The translations under genes and the position numbers were made by a program. Shown here in pieces: positions 36,832-45,683 of a stretch of 64,000 nt of DNA. Where the stretch lies: positions 62,001 through 126,000 of the forward strand of contig NZ_JAIVEM010000188.1 of the NCBI RefSeq assembly GCF_020404765.1. The letters run 5' to 3'. The notes beneath the pieces are model-generated. The model was not told the DNA's origin, did no database searches, and saw nothing but the letters and a program-made list of their open reading frames with translations. Origin of the DNA: Paenibacillus sp. BJ-4. GTDB lineage: Bacteria; Bacillota; Bacilli; Paenibacillales; Paenibacillaceae. Each line of letters starts with the position of its first letter. Within the stretch, counting starts at the first letter, position 1.

Positions 36832-37507
36832 GGCCTTCAGCTCCTTGGGATGAAGCTCCGCGAACCGCGAGATACTGCTCCAGTCCGGCGCGGCGAAGTT
36901 TGCAGGCAGGGCATTCGCCACAGCCATCCCCGATGACGCCGTTATAGCACGTTAGTGTACGGGTTCTTACAAATTCAAAAGCTTCCAGCTCATCGGCCAT
37001 TTTCCAGGTTTCAGCCTTATTCAACCACATGAGCGGGGTATGAATTACAAAGGGATAGTCCATCGAAAGGTTGAGTGTGACGTTCAGCGATTTGATAAAA
37101 GAATCCCGGCAATCAGGATAACCGCTGAAATCCGTCTCGCACACGCCAGTAATGATGTGGCGCGCTCCTTTTTGCTTGGCGAGTACTGCGGCGAAGCTTA
37201 GGAACAGCAGATTGCGACCGTCTACAAATGTACTAGGCAGTTCGCCTTCCTCTTGCGTAATGTCAATGTCGGTGCGTGTGAGGGCATTAGAGGCTAGTTG
37301 ATTGAGCAGGCTCATATCCAGTACCGTTTGCGGAACACCCAGCTTGTGAGCAATTCCGGCGGCTACTTCGATTTCCTGCTTGTGGCGTTGACCGTAATCG
37401 AACGTCACGGTTTCTACTTCGGCAAAATGTTTCTTTGCCCAAAATAAACAGGTTGTGCTGTCTTGACCGCCGCTGAATACGACGACCGCTTTTTCGTTTG
37501 CAAACAT
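36824..37507 (-). CDS. queC: 7-cyano-7-deazaguanine synthase
   Basis: A 227-residue PP-loop ATPase turning CDG into preQ0 with ammonia and ATP. The PP-loop is [16 protein letters not shown] and the zinc Cys cluster is [19 protein letters not shown] near the C-terminus. GAGAGG lies eight bases before the ATG. It is the first gene of queC-queD-queE, behind a preQ1 riboswitch. Confidence 0.96.
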   Translation of the reverse strand: MFANEKAVVVFSGGQDSTTCLFWAKKHFAEVETVTFDYGQRHKQEIEVAAGIAHKLGVPQTVLDMSLLNQLASNALTRTDIDITQEEGELPSTFVDGRNLLFLSFAAVLAKQKGARHIITGVCETDFSGYPDCRDSFIKSLNVTLNLSMDYPFVIHTPLMWLNKAETWKMADELEAFEFVRTRTLTCYNGVIGDGCGECPACKLRRAGLEQYLAVRGASSQGAEGHA

Positions 37508-37592
37508 AAAAAAACCTCTCGATCTTCTTGGAATGGTGTAAGACGCAGAGTCTCGTCACTTGGAAGAAGGAGAGTTCTTGAACCGACTTCAA

Positions 37593-37643
37593 CAAAAAAC
37601 AGGCCTTGCCCCGCGAGTTCATTTTTCATGCGGAGGACAAAGC
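37593..37643 (-). terminator. expression-platform terminator of the preQ1 riboswitch
   Basis: On the minus strand GCTTTGTCCTCCGC pairs imperfectly (G-U pairs, one bulge) with GCGGGGCAAGGC, followed by CTGTTTTTTG. It lies between the aptamer and queC, so preQ1 binding is expected to promote termination. Confidence 0.7.
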
Positions 37644-37647
37644 ATCG

Positions 37648-37684
37648 TTAGTTTTTTATAGAGGGAGTTCGCGAACCTCTCCCA
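37648..37684 (-). promoter_or_regulatory. preQ1-I riboswitch aptamer
   Basis: On the minus strand GGGAGAGGTTCGCGAACTCC is followed directly by CTCTATAAAAAACTAA. The AGAGGTTC stem, the C-rich partner and the A-rich tail ending AAAAAACTAA are the defining parts of the preQ1-I aptamer known from Bacillus queC leaders. A TATAAT-like -10 lies about 24 bases upstream (plus 37708-37713). It precedes queC-queD-queE. Confidence 0.95.
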
Positions 37685-37773
37685 TGCATGACGCATGGAT
37701 TTTCTTCATTATAGTGTTGGCCACAGGGACCGACTACTTTGCTAATAGCATTGCCATTATAGCATGGCCAGGG

Positions 37774-38478
37774 CTATTTGATAAACACTCCGCCAAAGGG
37801 AATAACTTCCCTTAAAAATCGTTTGATGACGCCATCGTCGTTCATATCCTGCTGGAGACGTCGATGATGCTCCCCGGCGTGAAAAAGCACAGTACCCTGT
37901 CCAGTCATTTTAAAATGATAGTTCATATGCTGGCTGGCGAGATGGTTGCCGTACACGGTCAGCTCCAGTTTGGCGTTTTCGGGATAGGCGATGACGCTGC
38001 TCGCATCGACATAAATTGGCTCTGTCGGATGAAGCTGCTCCTGACATACCAAACCCTGAGTCAAAAGACCAATTTGCCCCACACCGTCAAATTTCATTTT
38101 AATAACATCGCGGCTGAACAGCATGTTTTTCATGCTCAGCAGTTTGGTACGCATATGGATTCCAGAGCTGTACCAGAACAGGTTGCGAAAATCGTATAAC
38201 AGATCATCGCCTCCTTCAAGCTCAATCATTTTGAGGCTAAAGCCGGGTGGAAGTGCAGCGATCAGACGGCAAGCCCCTGTAAAATCGGCCTGAATCAGCT
38301 TGTGCTTGCGATACATGCCTTTTATATTCATCAGTTTGTCACTGCGACCTGAGCTAGGGCCACGGTAAGCGATAATTTGCTGCGGATGCAGAACATGCAG
38401 CTTTTCCCCTTCCGCTAGATTGAGCGTTACAACCGAACCGACGCTTTCATCATGGTGTTGTCCTGCTTGTATGTCCAT
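37774..38478 (-). CDS. AIM24 family protein
   Basis: A 234-residue all-beta protein of the AIM24/DUF124 family, with repeated strand patterns (VVTLNLAEGEKLHVLHPQQI, DRKHKLI-type region, GQGTVLFHAGEH). Bacterial members have no firmly known role. AAAGGATG lies ten bases before the ATG at 38478. It probably forms a unit with the membrane protein gene 25 bases upstream. Confidence 0.85.
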   Translation of the reverse strand: MDIQAGQHHDESVGSVVTLNLAEGEKLHVLHPQQIIAYRGPSSGRSDKLMNIKGMYRKHKLIQADFTGACRLIAALPPGFSLKMIELEGGDDLLYDFRNLFWYSSGIHMRTKLLSMKNMLFSRDVIKMKFDGVGQIGLLTQGLVCQEQLHPTEPIYVDASSVIAYPENAKLELTVYGNHLASQHMNYHFKMTGQGTVLFHAGEHHRRLQQDMNDDGVIKRFLREVIPFGGVFIK

Positions 38479-38503
38479 TCAGACGTTTCATCCTTTCAGG
38501 CAG

Positions 38504-38944
38504 CTAGTATCTTCCCGAACGTCGACGCATCCCGTAACGCAACAGGCGGATACCTATAAAATAACCAGCCAGCAGGATTACAGCCGTGATCAAAAGCACT
38601 TTATTTCGGTGTGAAGCCTGATCGCGCTGGGCTTGAAGATTTTTTAGCTCAGTAACAGTGTCGGTCAGCTTACGGTTTTGCTCCATCAGCTGTGCGTTTT
38701 GCTCTTGATAGGCTTCTATACTGCTGCGGGCCTTTTGCAGCTCTTCCTGCGTTTGTCGGTAGCCTTCCTTGAGCTGATAAACATCGCCGGGCAGGCGGGA
38801 AAATTGCTCAAAGCCTTGATATACATCATCCCAATAGGCAGCATATGCCCCGGGCACACGAGTTACCCCAAAAATAAACAGAAGCGCTATAGCAGTGCAG
38901 ACAACACGGCGGTAGAAAGCAATGCGACAAGTTTGTCGTGCCAA
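38504..38944 (-). CDS. membrane protein with coiled coil
   Basis: A 146-residue protein from TTG 38944, preceded by AAGGGAG at 8 bases (the frame extends to 38971 without signal). An N-terminal signal/TM (VVCTAIALLFIFGVTRVPGA) leads to an extracellular region, a coiled coil (residues ~60-115, EGYRQTQEELQKARSSIEAY, LMEQNRKLTDTVTELKNLQ) and a C-terminal membrane helix (VLLITAVILLAGYFIGI) with a basic tail. Family unknown; upstream of AIM24. Confidence 0.65.
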   Translation of the reverse strand: MARQTCRIAFYRRVVCTAIALLFIFGVTRVPGAYAAYWDDVYQGFEQFSRLPGDVYQLKEGYRQTQEELQKARSSIEAYQEQNAQLMEQNRKLTDTVTELKNLQAQRDQASHRNKVLLITAVILLAGYFIGIRLLRYGMRRRSGRY

Positions 38945-39259
38945 AAGACGTTCTCCCTTCTGATACACCAAGATGTAAGATAGTACCCATCATTTACCCA
39001 TATCTCATGGTTACGTACAGTATACAGATTAGGATGCAGATTTTAGAATAAACGGACGATCATTACGGAAAAATGTTCTCAAAAAAAAGTCGATATATAA
39101 GTTTAAGTGTACCTCAAAACGGGTATATCAAGAAAGCATCTGCATTCCGACATTTTTCCCGCCAAGCGTGCCAAAGCCTTCAATTACTGATCAGCGCTTA
39201 AAATGAATATCTGAACCGAAAATATAGGAAGAATAGATTTATAGAAGGAGAAATGAAAG
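38945..39259. other. intergenic region between divergent genes
   Basis: An AT-rich gap of 315 bases between the leftward coiled-coil protein gene and the rightward 51-codon gene. I see no hairpin or riboswitch; it presumably carries both promoters. Confidence 0.45.
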
Positions 39260-39415
39260 ATGAACGAGAGAGAGCAAGATTATAAAATTTTAAAAATCAC
39301 GGTCAATGGAAAACCATTACCGAAAGAACTCGTAGTGGATAGCACTACGTTTGCACCTATACCCGACAATTGCACAAAAACGAATGTTTCTTTAACAGAA
39401 ACTACAATTTCGTAA
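39260..39415 (+). CDS. 51-residue peptide gene, hypothetical
   Basis: ATG with AGAAGGAG nine bases upstream opens 51 codons: begins MNEREQDYKILKITVNGKPL, continues PKELVVDSTTFAPIPDN and ends CTKTNVSLTETTIS. It has no signal peptide. The N-terminal part looks like a charged leader and the C-terminal third is rich in Thr and Ser with one Cys, which is reminiscent of small modified-peptide precursors, but no modification enzyme is adjacent. A dedicated terminator follows 28 bases later, supporting a real monocistronic gene. Confidence 0.6.
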   Translation: MNEREQDYKILKITVNGKPLPKELVVDSTTFAPIPDNCTKTNVSLTETTIS

Positions 39416-39443
39416 GATTATAATATGGAAGCAGACTATAATG

Positions 39444-39474
39444 TAGCCCGGTATAAACCGGGCTATTTTTGCGT
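39444..39474 (+). terminator. terminator of the 51-codon gene
   Basis: TAGCCCGG and CCGGGCTA pair perfectly around TATAAA, followed by TTTTTG. Confidence 0.9.
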
Positions 39475-39572
39475 TTTCATGCAATTTGAATGGGTTAAAT
39501 TGTTATTTGTCGAAGCAGGTCCCCTTTCATAAAGATTACCATGTATAATTTTCACAAGCAAACGTACGTTCC

Positions 39573-39590
39573 CTGACAATATAGTGTCAG
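39573..39590. promoter_or_regulatory. operator-like palindrome
   Basis: CTGACAATATAGTGTCAG has perfect six-base arms and a six-base centre. It lies 50 bases before the start of the next gene, where a repressor or activator could bind. The nearby WYL regulator is a candidate binder (inference). Confidence 0.45.
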
Positions 39591-39639
39591 ATAACACTGT
39601 TAATTTAGAGTTACATGTTCTTTTAGGGGGAAATTACCA

Positions 39640-40407
39640 GTGGTAAAGTCAATGGTTAATGTAACGTACACATGGGACAAAGAGTCTATATCAGCGAATG
39701 GGGCCGAACAAGTAAATCTACTGATAGAATGGGGCTATGGAGCTGTTCGTAAAAGAAAAGGGAACCAAATCCCGAAAACAGCGGGATGTGACCTTCAACT
39801 CCAGTTCATTCCCGAAAACGGGGTAAGTCTACTAAAAGTCGAAGGGGTGAGACTCGGTTTCAAACGCTCAGAAGACGGGGATCGCATGGTGATTCACTGT
39901 GGGGATGTGCGGCGGGGAAACTATAGACAGGCTGCTTTGACGTTCTCTATACCGGCTCACTCATCCGGAAGACATACCATTGGATTGATGGAGTGGAGCT
40001 GGCGTAAGCCATCTCAGGAAAAGCGAACACTGATTAAGACGGACCAAATCTACATCAATTACACGCATCATCTGGGTCTGCTGAGCGTTCCACCCCATCC
40101 GATGGTGGAAAAATACATAAAGCTGAATGAGACGTCTATGATTGTAAAAAAGGCATTGCGTATGTACGAGAAAGGTGAGCATGAGAGAGGTGCGTTTATC
40201 CTAAACAGACAAGCAGATGAATTGCTGATACGAGCAGCAAGAACCGATGATATGGATTACCTGAAGGAAGCAGAGTTACTTCTAGCCATACGTAATAAAT
40301 GGGATGGGACTTTTGAATCATTTGCTTCTTATAGTCCTAAAGTCCTTTTTGATCAATCGATATCGGTGGGAAATGTTTCGTTTAACGAAATTAATATTTT
40401 GAAATAG
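39640..40407 (+). CDS. hypothetical protein, 255 residues
   Basis: GTG start with AGGGGG nine bases upstream. The first ~150 residues are beta-rich (VNVTYTWDKESISANGAEQV, AALTFSIPAHSSGRHTIGL), like the accessory domain that follows vWA domains in some bacterial proteins; the last ~100 are helical (VKKALRMYEKGEHERGAFIL, DYLKEAELLLAIRNKWDG). No vWA domain, signal peptide or catalytic motif is present. Family not recognised. The WYL regulator follows in the same direction 71 bases later. Confidence 0.6.
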   Translation: MVKSMVNVTYTWDKESISANGAEQVNLLIEWGYGAVRKRKGNQIPKTAGCDLQLQFIPENGVSLLKVEGVRLGFKRSEDGDRMVIHCGDVRRGNYRQAALTFSIPAHSSGRHTIGLMEWSWRKPSQEKRTLIKTDQIYINYTHHLGLLSVPPHPMVEKYIKLNETSMIVKKALRMYEKGEHERGAFILNRQADELLIRAARTDDMDYLKEAELLLAIRNKWDGTFESFASYSPKVLFDQSISVGNVSFNEINILK

Positions 40408-40478
40408 GTAATTATGCTAGTTTATTTGTGTAACATAGTGAGTCTAATTTACTATCTTTTTGTAAAGGAGAGACTTCC

Positions 40479-41462
40479 TTGACTGATCGGTTGATACGTT
40501 TAATGCGGATTATTACTATTGTTCAGGCAAATCCGGGGATATTGGCAAGAGAGCTTGCGGAACGTTGTGAAACATCAGAACGTACCATCTACCGAGATAT
40601 GGAGGCGCTAAGTGCTATGCATATTCCAATTACAAACATGGGGCATGGCAAAGGGTACATATTTATAAGCAATTTTGCTTTGTATCCTCTGAATTGGACG
40701 GAAGAAGAGGCAGAGGCTTTTGCCAAGCTGGGAGACATTATGGAAACGGTGAAGCCTCTTTTGCCGCCGGCTTTTGAAAGTGCTTATGAGAAAGTGATGG
40801 CCTCTAGTCAGAAAAAAAAGATAGACCAGACGAGCTTCGCGCAGGAGATGAAAAATATCATTCGGCTCGGCTCGACACTTGATCGGGAAAACCAGCCCTA
40901 TCTGCTCAGGCTGATTGTTTTGGCAAGTCTTACGCAGCAGACGATTGAAGCGGAATACAGCTCACCTCAAAATGAAGATGTGTCACTGGTTCAAGTAGAT
41001 CCTTATTGTCTGGTTCCGCAGGATCGGCGGTTTTATATGCTTGGTTTTTGTCACAAGCAATCCGCCATGAGAACCTTTCGGATCAGCCGCTTTCGGAATA
41101 TGAGAATTTTGCCGTATACGTTTCAAAAAAATACGACAGAGATGGAAATGTTTTTTAAAGGGACCTGGTCGGTGACCAAAGGAAATCAAAACATTCGGTT
41201 TGTGGTGCGATTTTCTGCCGAATCTGTATATCGGGTCAAAGAAGAGGAATTGTTCATCAAGCCTTTACTCAAGGATTTACCGGATGGGAGTTTGTTGTTT
41301 GAGGTGACGGTCAATCATGATCGTGAATTTCTGGATTGGCTCACTTCGTATGGAGCAGAGGCTGAGATTCTGGAGCCTTTACGGTACCGCAAGCGAATGC
41401 AGGAAATGCTGCGGACCTGGGGGGCATTTTATTTTGATAAAAAGGTAGGAAATCAAGAATAA
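40479..41462 (+). CDS. YafY-type transcriptional regulator (HTH_11 + WYL)
   Basis: A 327-residue regulator. N-terminal HTH (MRIITIVQANPGILARELAE, ERTIYRDMEALSAMHIPI) followed by a WYL domain (~150-240, VQVDPYCLVPQDRRFYMLGF, TFRISRFRNMRIL) and a C-terminal WCX extension. Start is TTG with AAAGGAG eight bases upstream. WYL proteins sense nucleotides or other ligands; target unknown. Confidence 0.88.
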   Translation: MTDRLIRLMRIITIVQANPGILARELAERCETSERTIYRDMEALSAMHIPITNMGHGKGYIFISNFALYPLNWTEEEAEAFAKLGDIMETVKPLLPPAFESAYEKVMASSQKKKIDQTSFAQEMKNIIRLGSTLDRENQPYLLRLIVLASLTQQTIEAEYSSPQNEDVSLVQVDPYCLVPQDRRFYMLGFCHKQSAMRTFRISRFRNMRILPYTFQKNTTEMEMFFKGTWSVTKGNQNIRFVVRFSAESVYRVKEEELFIKPLLKDLPDGSLLFEVTVNHDREFLDWLTSYGAEAEILEPLRYRKRMQEMLRTWGAFYFDKKVGNQE

Positions 41463-41503
41463 CAGGGAGGAGATCCCCCGGAACGGGCCGGGGAGCTGTC
41501 CGC

Positions 41504-42175
41504 TTAATGGTCCTTAAACAGGTTGGCGAGATTGCCAAATGGACTGTAATGCTCCTGTTCTTCCTCCGGTGAGGAGTATACGAGCTTTGAGCCCCGGCTT
41601 TCCTCATCGTCAGCAGCGTTATTTACTAATGTAATACGATCAAAAAGATGCATAAAAACCTGAGCGGTGTTTATGGCATCGTCCAGTGCACGGTGCTGCT
41701 GACCGTCAAAGTTAATATGGCACAATTCCAGCGCCTGAGACAGACTCAGCTGACGGTATTTACCGCCCGAACCAAACAGACGGGAGATTTGCTTCTGTAT
41801 ATCATTAGTATTATGAATCCATCCAAGATCTACATGATGGGTACGACAATGGGATACCAGCTTTTGGCGGTCATCCGGCCCCCATGCACACAAATAATAG
41901 GGTGAATCCGTACCGAGCCAGGCAACAAATTGCTTCACAGCTTCAGGAAAGAGCGGGGCGGCATCAATATCTCGTTGAGTAATGCCCGTGAACTGAACGG
42001 TATCCGTAGACAGTACAGGTCGATTTGAGGGTCTTACAAAACTGTGAAACGTATCTGCAACGTATAGACCATCGTCTCCCTGAACGACTTTGACAGCACC
42101 GATATCAATGATTTCAGAGGAATATCTGGCGTTACGGCTAACGGTAAATTCAAGATCATAAATAATGTATTGCAT
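41504..42175 (-). CDS. 3'-5' exonuclease (KapD/DEDDh-like)
   Basis: A 223-residue exonuclease of the RNase T/DnaQ superfamily. Exo I is YIIYDLEFT (D-x-E), Exo II FTGITQRDID with LCAWGPDDRQK, Exo III HRALDDAINTAQVF (H-x4-D). This resembles KapD, inhibitor of the KinA pathway in Bacillus, but with a ~35-residue acidic tail. AAGGAG lies seven bases before the ATG at 42175. Confidence 0.88.
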   Translation of the reverse strand: MQYIIYDLEFTVSRNARYSSEIIDIGAVKVVQGDDGLYVADTFHSFVRPSNRPVLSTDTVQFTGITQRDIDAAPLFPEAVKQFVAWLGTDSPYYLCAWGPDDRQKLVSHCRTHHVDLGWIHNTNDIQKQISRLFGSGGKYRQLSLSQALELCHINFDGQQHRALDDAINTAQVFMHLFDRITLVNNAADDEESRGSKLVYSSPEEEQEHYSPFGNLANLFKDH

Positions 42176-42420
42176 TTCTGGACTCCTTCCACACACCTGA
42201 CTGGTCCCGATAGATACCGGGATGAATGTTCTCTGCTTGAATGGCTCTTCTCCATCATACCTCTCGGTCTACAACTTGTCAGCGGTTTAAAGGTTGCTTT
42301 ATCAAAAAAATATGCGATGTCCAAATGAGCTTGGACTATCGCATACATCAAATCCTCTGACATACAGCAACAGCATCCGTATCCCTGGGATTACGAACGC
42401 TGCCTTTGCTGACAATTGAA

Positions 42421-44307
42421 TTAGGCCGGGATGTTCAACTTTTGTCCTGGATAAATGCGGTGAGGATTTTTCAACTTGTTCAGCTGCCCCAGCTGTTGCC
42501 AGGTAGTACCGTGTTTGCGGGAAATGTCATATAACGTATCCCCGGATTTGACAACATACACATGGCTATTTGCAGCTTGGGCAGAAGCTGAGGCCTGCTG
42601 TGGCTTGGCTGGTTGGGTTTTTGCCGGTGCCGGCTTCGCTGGTGCTGGTTTCGCAGCCGGTGTAGAGACGGCTTGCGGTTTTTCCTGCACAGGTGATGGT
42701 GATGCGATTGGTGCAGCTGGCACAGGCTGTGTGGCAGGGACAGTGGCTTTCACGTCTGCCTTGGCTTCTTGGATGCGGCCGTCTGCTTGTACTTTCAGGC
42801 TGGCGGAGCCAATCTTTTGCATATAGCGGATTAACGCCTCGTCCAGCGATCCGAACATACCTGCCTGCGGATATTTAGCGAACATCGTATATTGGTCACC
42901 GCCTACAGCAGTAAAGTCATTGGTGGCCAATGTGTACGTTGCCTCAGGATCAAGCGCCTTGCCACCGATCAGAACGGAATGAACGCGACTTCCCTTGGCT
43001 GCTGAGGTGTCTATTTTAAACGAGATGCCTGATACCTGCGGGAAACCTCCGCTTGGCTCCGGATAGGAGGCTGTGCCATTTTCAAGTGCTGCCTGAATGT
43101 CAGAGCCTTTCACCTTCAGGGTAACAATCTGGTTTCCAAAAGGCAGCACGGTGATGATGTCTCCTTTGGTTACCGTTCCTGTCTTGATGGAAGCCCGGAT
43201 GCCGCCGCCGTTAGTTAAAGCCACGTCTGCGCCCGAAACGTCACGCATGGCGTCGGTGAGCAGGTCGCCGAGATTGGTTTCGCTCGCACGTACCTTTTCG
43301 CGTGCTCCTTCCAAATCCACACTCGTTTGCGTTACAACCTCTTTAAGGATAGGTTCCTGATCCTTCTGAATGGAAGCGATCAATGCAGCAATTTCAGCGT
43401 TGGGCTGAACGTCGGCAGCTTGAGTCGAGTCAATCAGCTTCGCTTGCTTTTGGGTAACCTTACCGCCATCGACCCATAGATCCACAACACCCAGATACTT
43501 GGTGTATTCGCCTGCGCTAGCAATCAACGTGCCGTTGTCACCGACCAGCCCTTTTTCGAGTACGGTGTGGCTGTGCCCATCGATGAAAATATCAATGCCT
43601 GGCACTTCCTTAACGACCTTGAGGCTGGTGTCTGTGCTGGATGCATCCTGTCCCAAATGACCAAGAACGACGACGACGTCCACTTTGCTGCGGATTTCGT
43701 CTACAGCTGCTTTGGCTTCAGCCGCAGGATCGGTGAATTGAATCCCTTCCACATTTTTGGGATTGGTCTTATATGCTGTTTCAGGCGTAGTCAGACCGAT
43801 AATGCCGATTTTAACGCCATCCACTTCCTTAATAACATACGGTTTGAACAAACGTGTTCCGTCCGTTTGCTTAATGTTGGCACTCAGGACGGGGAACTGA
43901 ATTTCCTTACTCAGCTCGACCAGATGCTTCCAGCCGTAATTAAACTCATGGTTGCCCGGAACCATTGCATCATAGCGCAGCTTGTTGATCACTTTCACAA
44001 TACTCTCGCCGTTGACCAAAGTAGCGAAGGTCGTTCCATGAACGGTATCCCCGTCATCCAGCAGCAAGGTATTGGGATTGGAAGCGCGATACTGGTCGAT
44101 GATGCCTGCCAGCTTGGCGAAGCCCATTTCCTTGTCGTTTGCGACCACGTGGGCATGGGTATCATTCGTATGTAGGATGGTGATGTGCTTGCCGCTGACC
44201 GGAGCAGTAGCCGTATTGGCTGCCGGGTCTGCTGCCGCTGTACCAAGACATCCAAACAGAAGCGCAGCGGTCGTCAAGAGTGACGAGATTTTTTTCCATG
44301 AATTCAT
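42421..44307 (-). CDS. secreted 5'-nucleotidase/metallophosphatase with LysM
   Basis: A 628-residue exported enzyme. Signal peptide to TAAADP, then a calcineurin-like metallophosphatase domain (HITILHTNDTHAH, LLDDGDTVHG, VPGNHEFNYG, GHSHTVLEKG), a 5_nucleotid_C domain (ETNLGDLLTDAMRD, TNGGGIRASI), a ~60-residue Pro/Ala/Lys linker and a C-terminal LysM (YVVKSGDTLYDISRKHGTTW) for wall attachment. Likely hydrolyses extracellular nucleotides. AAGGAAC precedes the ATG. Confidence 0.94.
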   Translation of the reverse strand: MNSWKKISSLLTTAALLFGCLGTAAADPAANTATAPVSGKHITILHTNDTHAHVVANDKEMGFAKLAGIIDQYRASNPNTLLLDDGDTVHGTTFATLVNGESIVKVINKLRYDAMVPGNHEFNYGWKHLVELSKEIQFPVLSANIKQTDGTRLFKPYVIKEVDGVKIGIIGLTTPETAYKTNPKNVEGIQFTDPAAEAKAAVDEIRSKVDVVVVLGHLGQDASSTDTSLKVVKEVPGIDIFIDGHSHTVLEKGLVGDNGTLIASAGEYTKYLGVVDLWVDGGKVTQKQAKLIDSTQAADVQPNAEIAALIASIQKDQEPILKEVVTQTSVDLEGAREKVRASETNLGDLLTDAMRDVSGADVALTNGGGIRASIKTGTVTKGDIITVLPFGNQIVTLKVKGSDIQAALENGTASYPEPSGGFPQVSGISFKIDTSAAKGSRVHSVLIGGKALDPEATYTLATNDFTAVGGDQYTMFAKYPQAGMFGSLDEALIRYMQKIGSASLKVQADGRIQEAKADVKATVPATQPVPAAPIASPSPVQEKPQAVSTPAAKPAPAKPAPAKTQPAKPQQASASAQAANSHVYVVKSGDTLYDISRKHGTTWQQLGQLNKLKNPHRIYPGQKLNIPA

Positions 44308-44503
44308 GTTGTTCCTTCAACCCCCTATAAAATGAATGAATTAGAGCAAACGCTTACGTCCACATTTTATCAGATGATTGTAAAAATAACTTCTATTTTA
44401 TATCAAAGTACTAAAAAAATTTTGATATATCGGTTGTTAAAGCCGTCGTTAAATCACCTATATTGAGGAGGAAGCAATAAACAGTAAATAATCAAAATAG
44501 GAA

Positions 44504-44929
44504 CTAATGTTCTGTTTTGTGGTTAAAAAAAAGAGCAGTCTCTTTGGGCAGCCCAATCCGGGGCAAATAGTGCTCCAGCGTTTCGTCAGCCAGGGGCGGT
44601 TTTCCTTCACTCAGCAAAAGTACAGCAAAACGGTTGGCTTGCTGTTCAAATTTTCCCGGAGAAAAGTAGGAATGCTCCTCTATAAAAAAGCGGCTAATGC
44701 CTTTATGCAGTCGGTCATGGCCCAATTCATGCGCACAAACAAACCGTTTCCATTCCGGTGTAAGACCATCGTGGATGACAATAAATTTTCTGCGCAGCTT
44801 GTGGTAATACAGCCCTTTGGTTGTGGAACCCAGATCGGAATAACGAATATGGATACCTAGTGCTTTTGCAATATCAAAGGGGCAGTTGGTACGGTATTTT
44901 CGGACGAGTTTGTGAATGAGTTCTTTCAT
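44504..44929 (-). CDS. xkdA: ImmA/IrrE-type metallopeptidase (tail-locus antirepressor)
   Basis: A 141-residue zinc peptidase with HELGHDRLHKG (H-E-x-x-H) and the downstream Glu region EEHSYFSPGKFEQQANRFAV. ImmA proteins cleave their partner XRE repressor to induce phage-like elements, and PBSX has the same pair (XkdA/Xre). The partner gene ends 11 bases upstream. It marks the left edge of the tail locus. Confidence 0.88.
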   Translation of the reverse strand: MKELIHKLVRKYRTNCPFDIAKALGIHIRYSDLGSTTKGLYYHKLRRKFIVIHDGLTPEWKRFVCAHELGHDRLHKGISRFFIEEHSYFSPGKFEQQANRFAVLLLSEGKPPLADETLEHYLPRIGLPKETALFFNHKTEH

Positions 44930-44940
44930 ACGATCACCTG

Positions 44941-45405
44941 CTATCCTTGATCTTTGCCCGCCCGGGGCTTCTTATGCTTGTTCATTTGCTTGGCTTCCCA
45001 GAACAGACCTGTTAACACATCCTTGATACGCTGACGGTCTATCTCATCCAGCGGAATGCCGTCGAACATTAATTCGTCGTCTTCCTCCAGCATTTTCTTG
45101 AAATCCCGGCGATCCTTGGAGGTAGCCCATTCCGGCACAGTAGAACGATAAGGTTCGTGTGAATGTTGCTCTATTGAATCGTCGTCTCCCCAATAGCCGG
45201 CAACTTTCATCATTTCGGTATAGGATACACCGAGTGCGTCCGCTATTTTGCGGAGAGTAGAGGGCTTAGGGACTCCGCGCAGCCCATTTTCAATGCGGGA
45301 AATTTGCGAATTGCTAATGCCTGCGGCATCTGCCAATTGGTTGATGCTCCATTGCTTTTGTTCGCGCTGCTGCTTTAAGTAGGTTCCGAATGCTGGCTGT
45401 TCCAC
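44941..45405 (-). CDS. xre: XRE repressor of the tail locus
   Basis: A 154-residue protein with an N-terminal HTH_3 (YLKQQREQKQWSINQLADAA, ISNSQISRIENGLRG) and a charged C-terminal part (DDELMFDGIPLDEIDRQRIK). GTG at 45405 has AAGGGAG at eight bases; the frame extends to 45435 without signal. Paired with ImmA and divergent from the ArpU-type regulator, as in PBSX. Two operator-like motifs lie in the 278-base gap. Confidence 0.87.
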   Translation of the reverse strand: MEQPAFGTYLKQQREQKQWSINQLADAAGISNSQISRIENGLRGVPKPSTLRKIADALGVSYTEMMKVAGYWGDDDSIEQHSHEPYRSTVPEWATSKDRRDFKKMLEEDDELMFDGIPLDEIDRQRIKDVLTGLFWEAKQMNKHKKPRAGKDQG

Positions 45406-45480
45406 AAAGGAGGCTCCCTTCTGCAATAGAATCATAGATTAGTTCCATTATACCATTAGGTAAAGAGGAAAAGCACGTAA

Positions 45481-45496
45481 TATGCCAAAAGGCATA
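45481..45496. promoter_or_regulatory. candidate XRE operator 1
   Basis: TATGCCAAAAGGCATA has perfect six-base inverted arms around AAAA. It lies 75 bases upstream of the xre start. A related copy occurs at 45649-45662. Confidence 0.6.
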
Positions 45497-45648
45497 GAAA
45501 AATAAAGCGAACATCCTGTTTTTGGGACCCTACCGCTTTTTTTGACGATGGATAGATATCCTAAATAATGCTATGTTATACTCATGATGCGAACAAAACA
45601 CGAACAAAATGTAAACAAAGAAATTGTGATAGCTAAAAATTACATCAT

Positions 45649-45662
45649 TGTCAAAAGGCATA
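45649..45662. promoter_or_regulatory. candidate XRE operator 2
   Basis: TGTCAAAAGGCATA repeats the right ten bases (AAAAGGCATA preceded by C) of the palindrome at 45481 with a diverged left arm. It lies 22 bases before the ArpU gene start, overlapping the likely promoter or leader. Confidence 0.5.
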
Positions 45663-45683
45663 AGATAAGGAGTGCTGCTGTAT

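Noticed and set aside
39260-39415. Lasso or lanthipeptide precursor assignment for the 51-codon gene
   Set aside because: No cyclase, protease, dehydratase or transporter gene is adjacent; the peptide is left as unknown.
44501-44512. Second GAAC-N4-GTTC palindrome (GAACTAATGTTC)
   Set aside because: It overlaps the 3' end of the peptidase gene, its centre TAAT breaks the RNRY rule, and no promoter is expected there.
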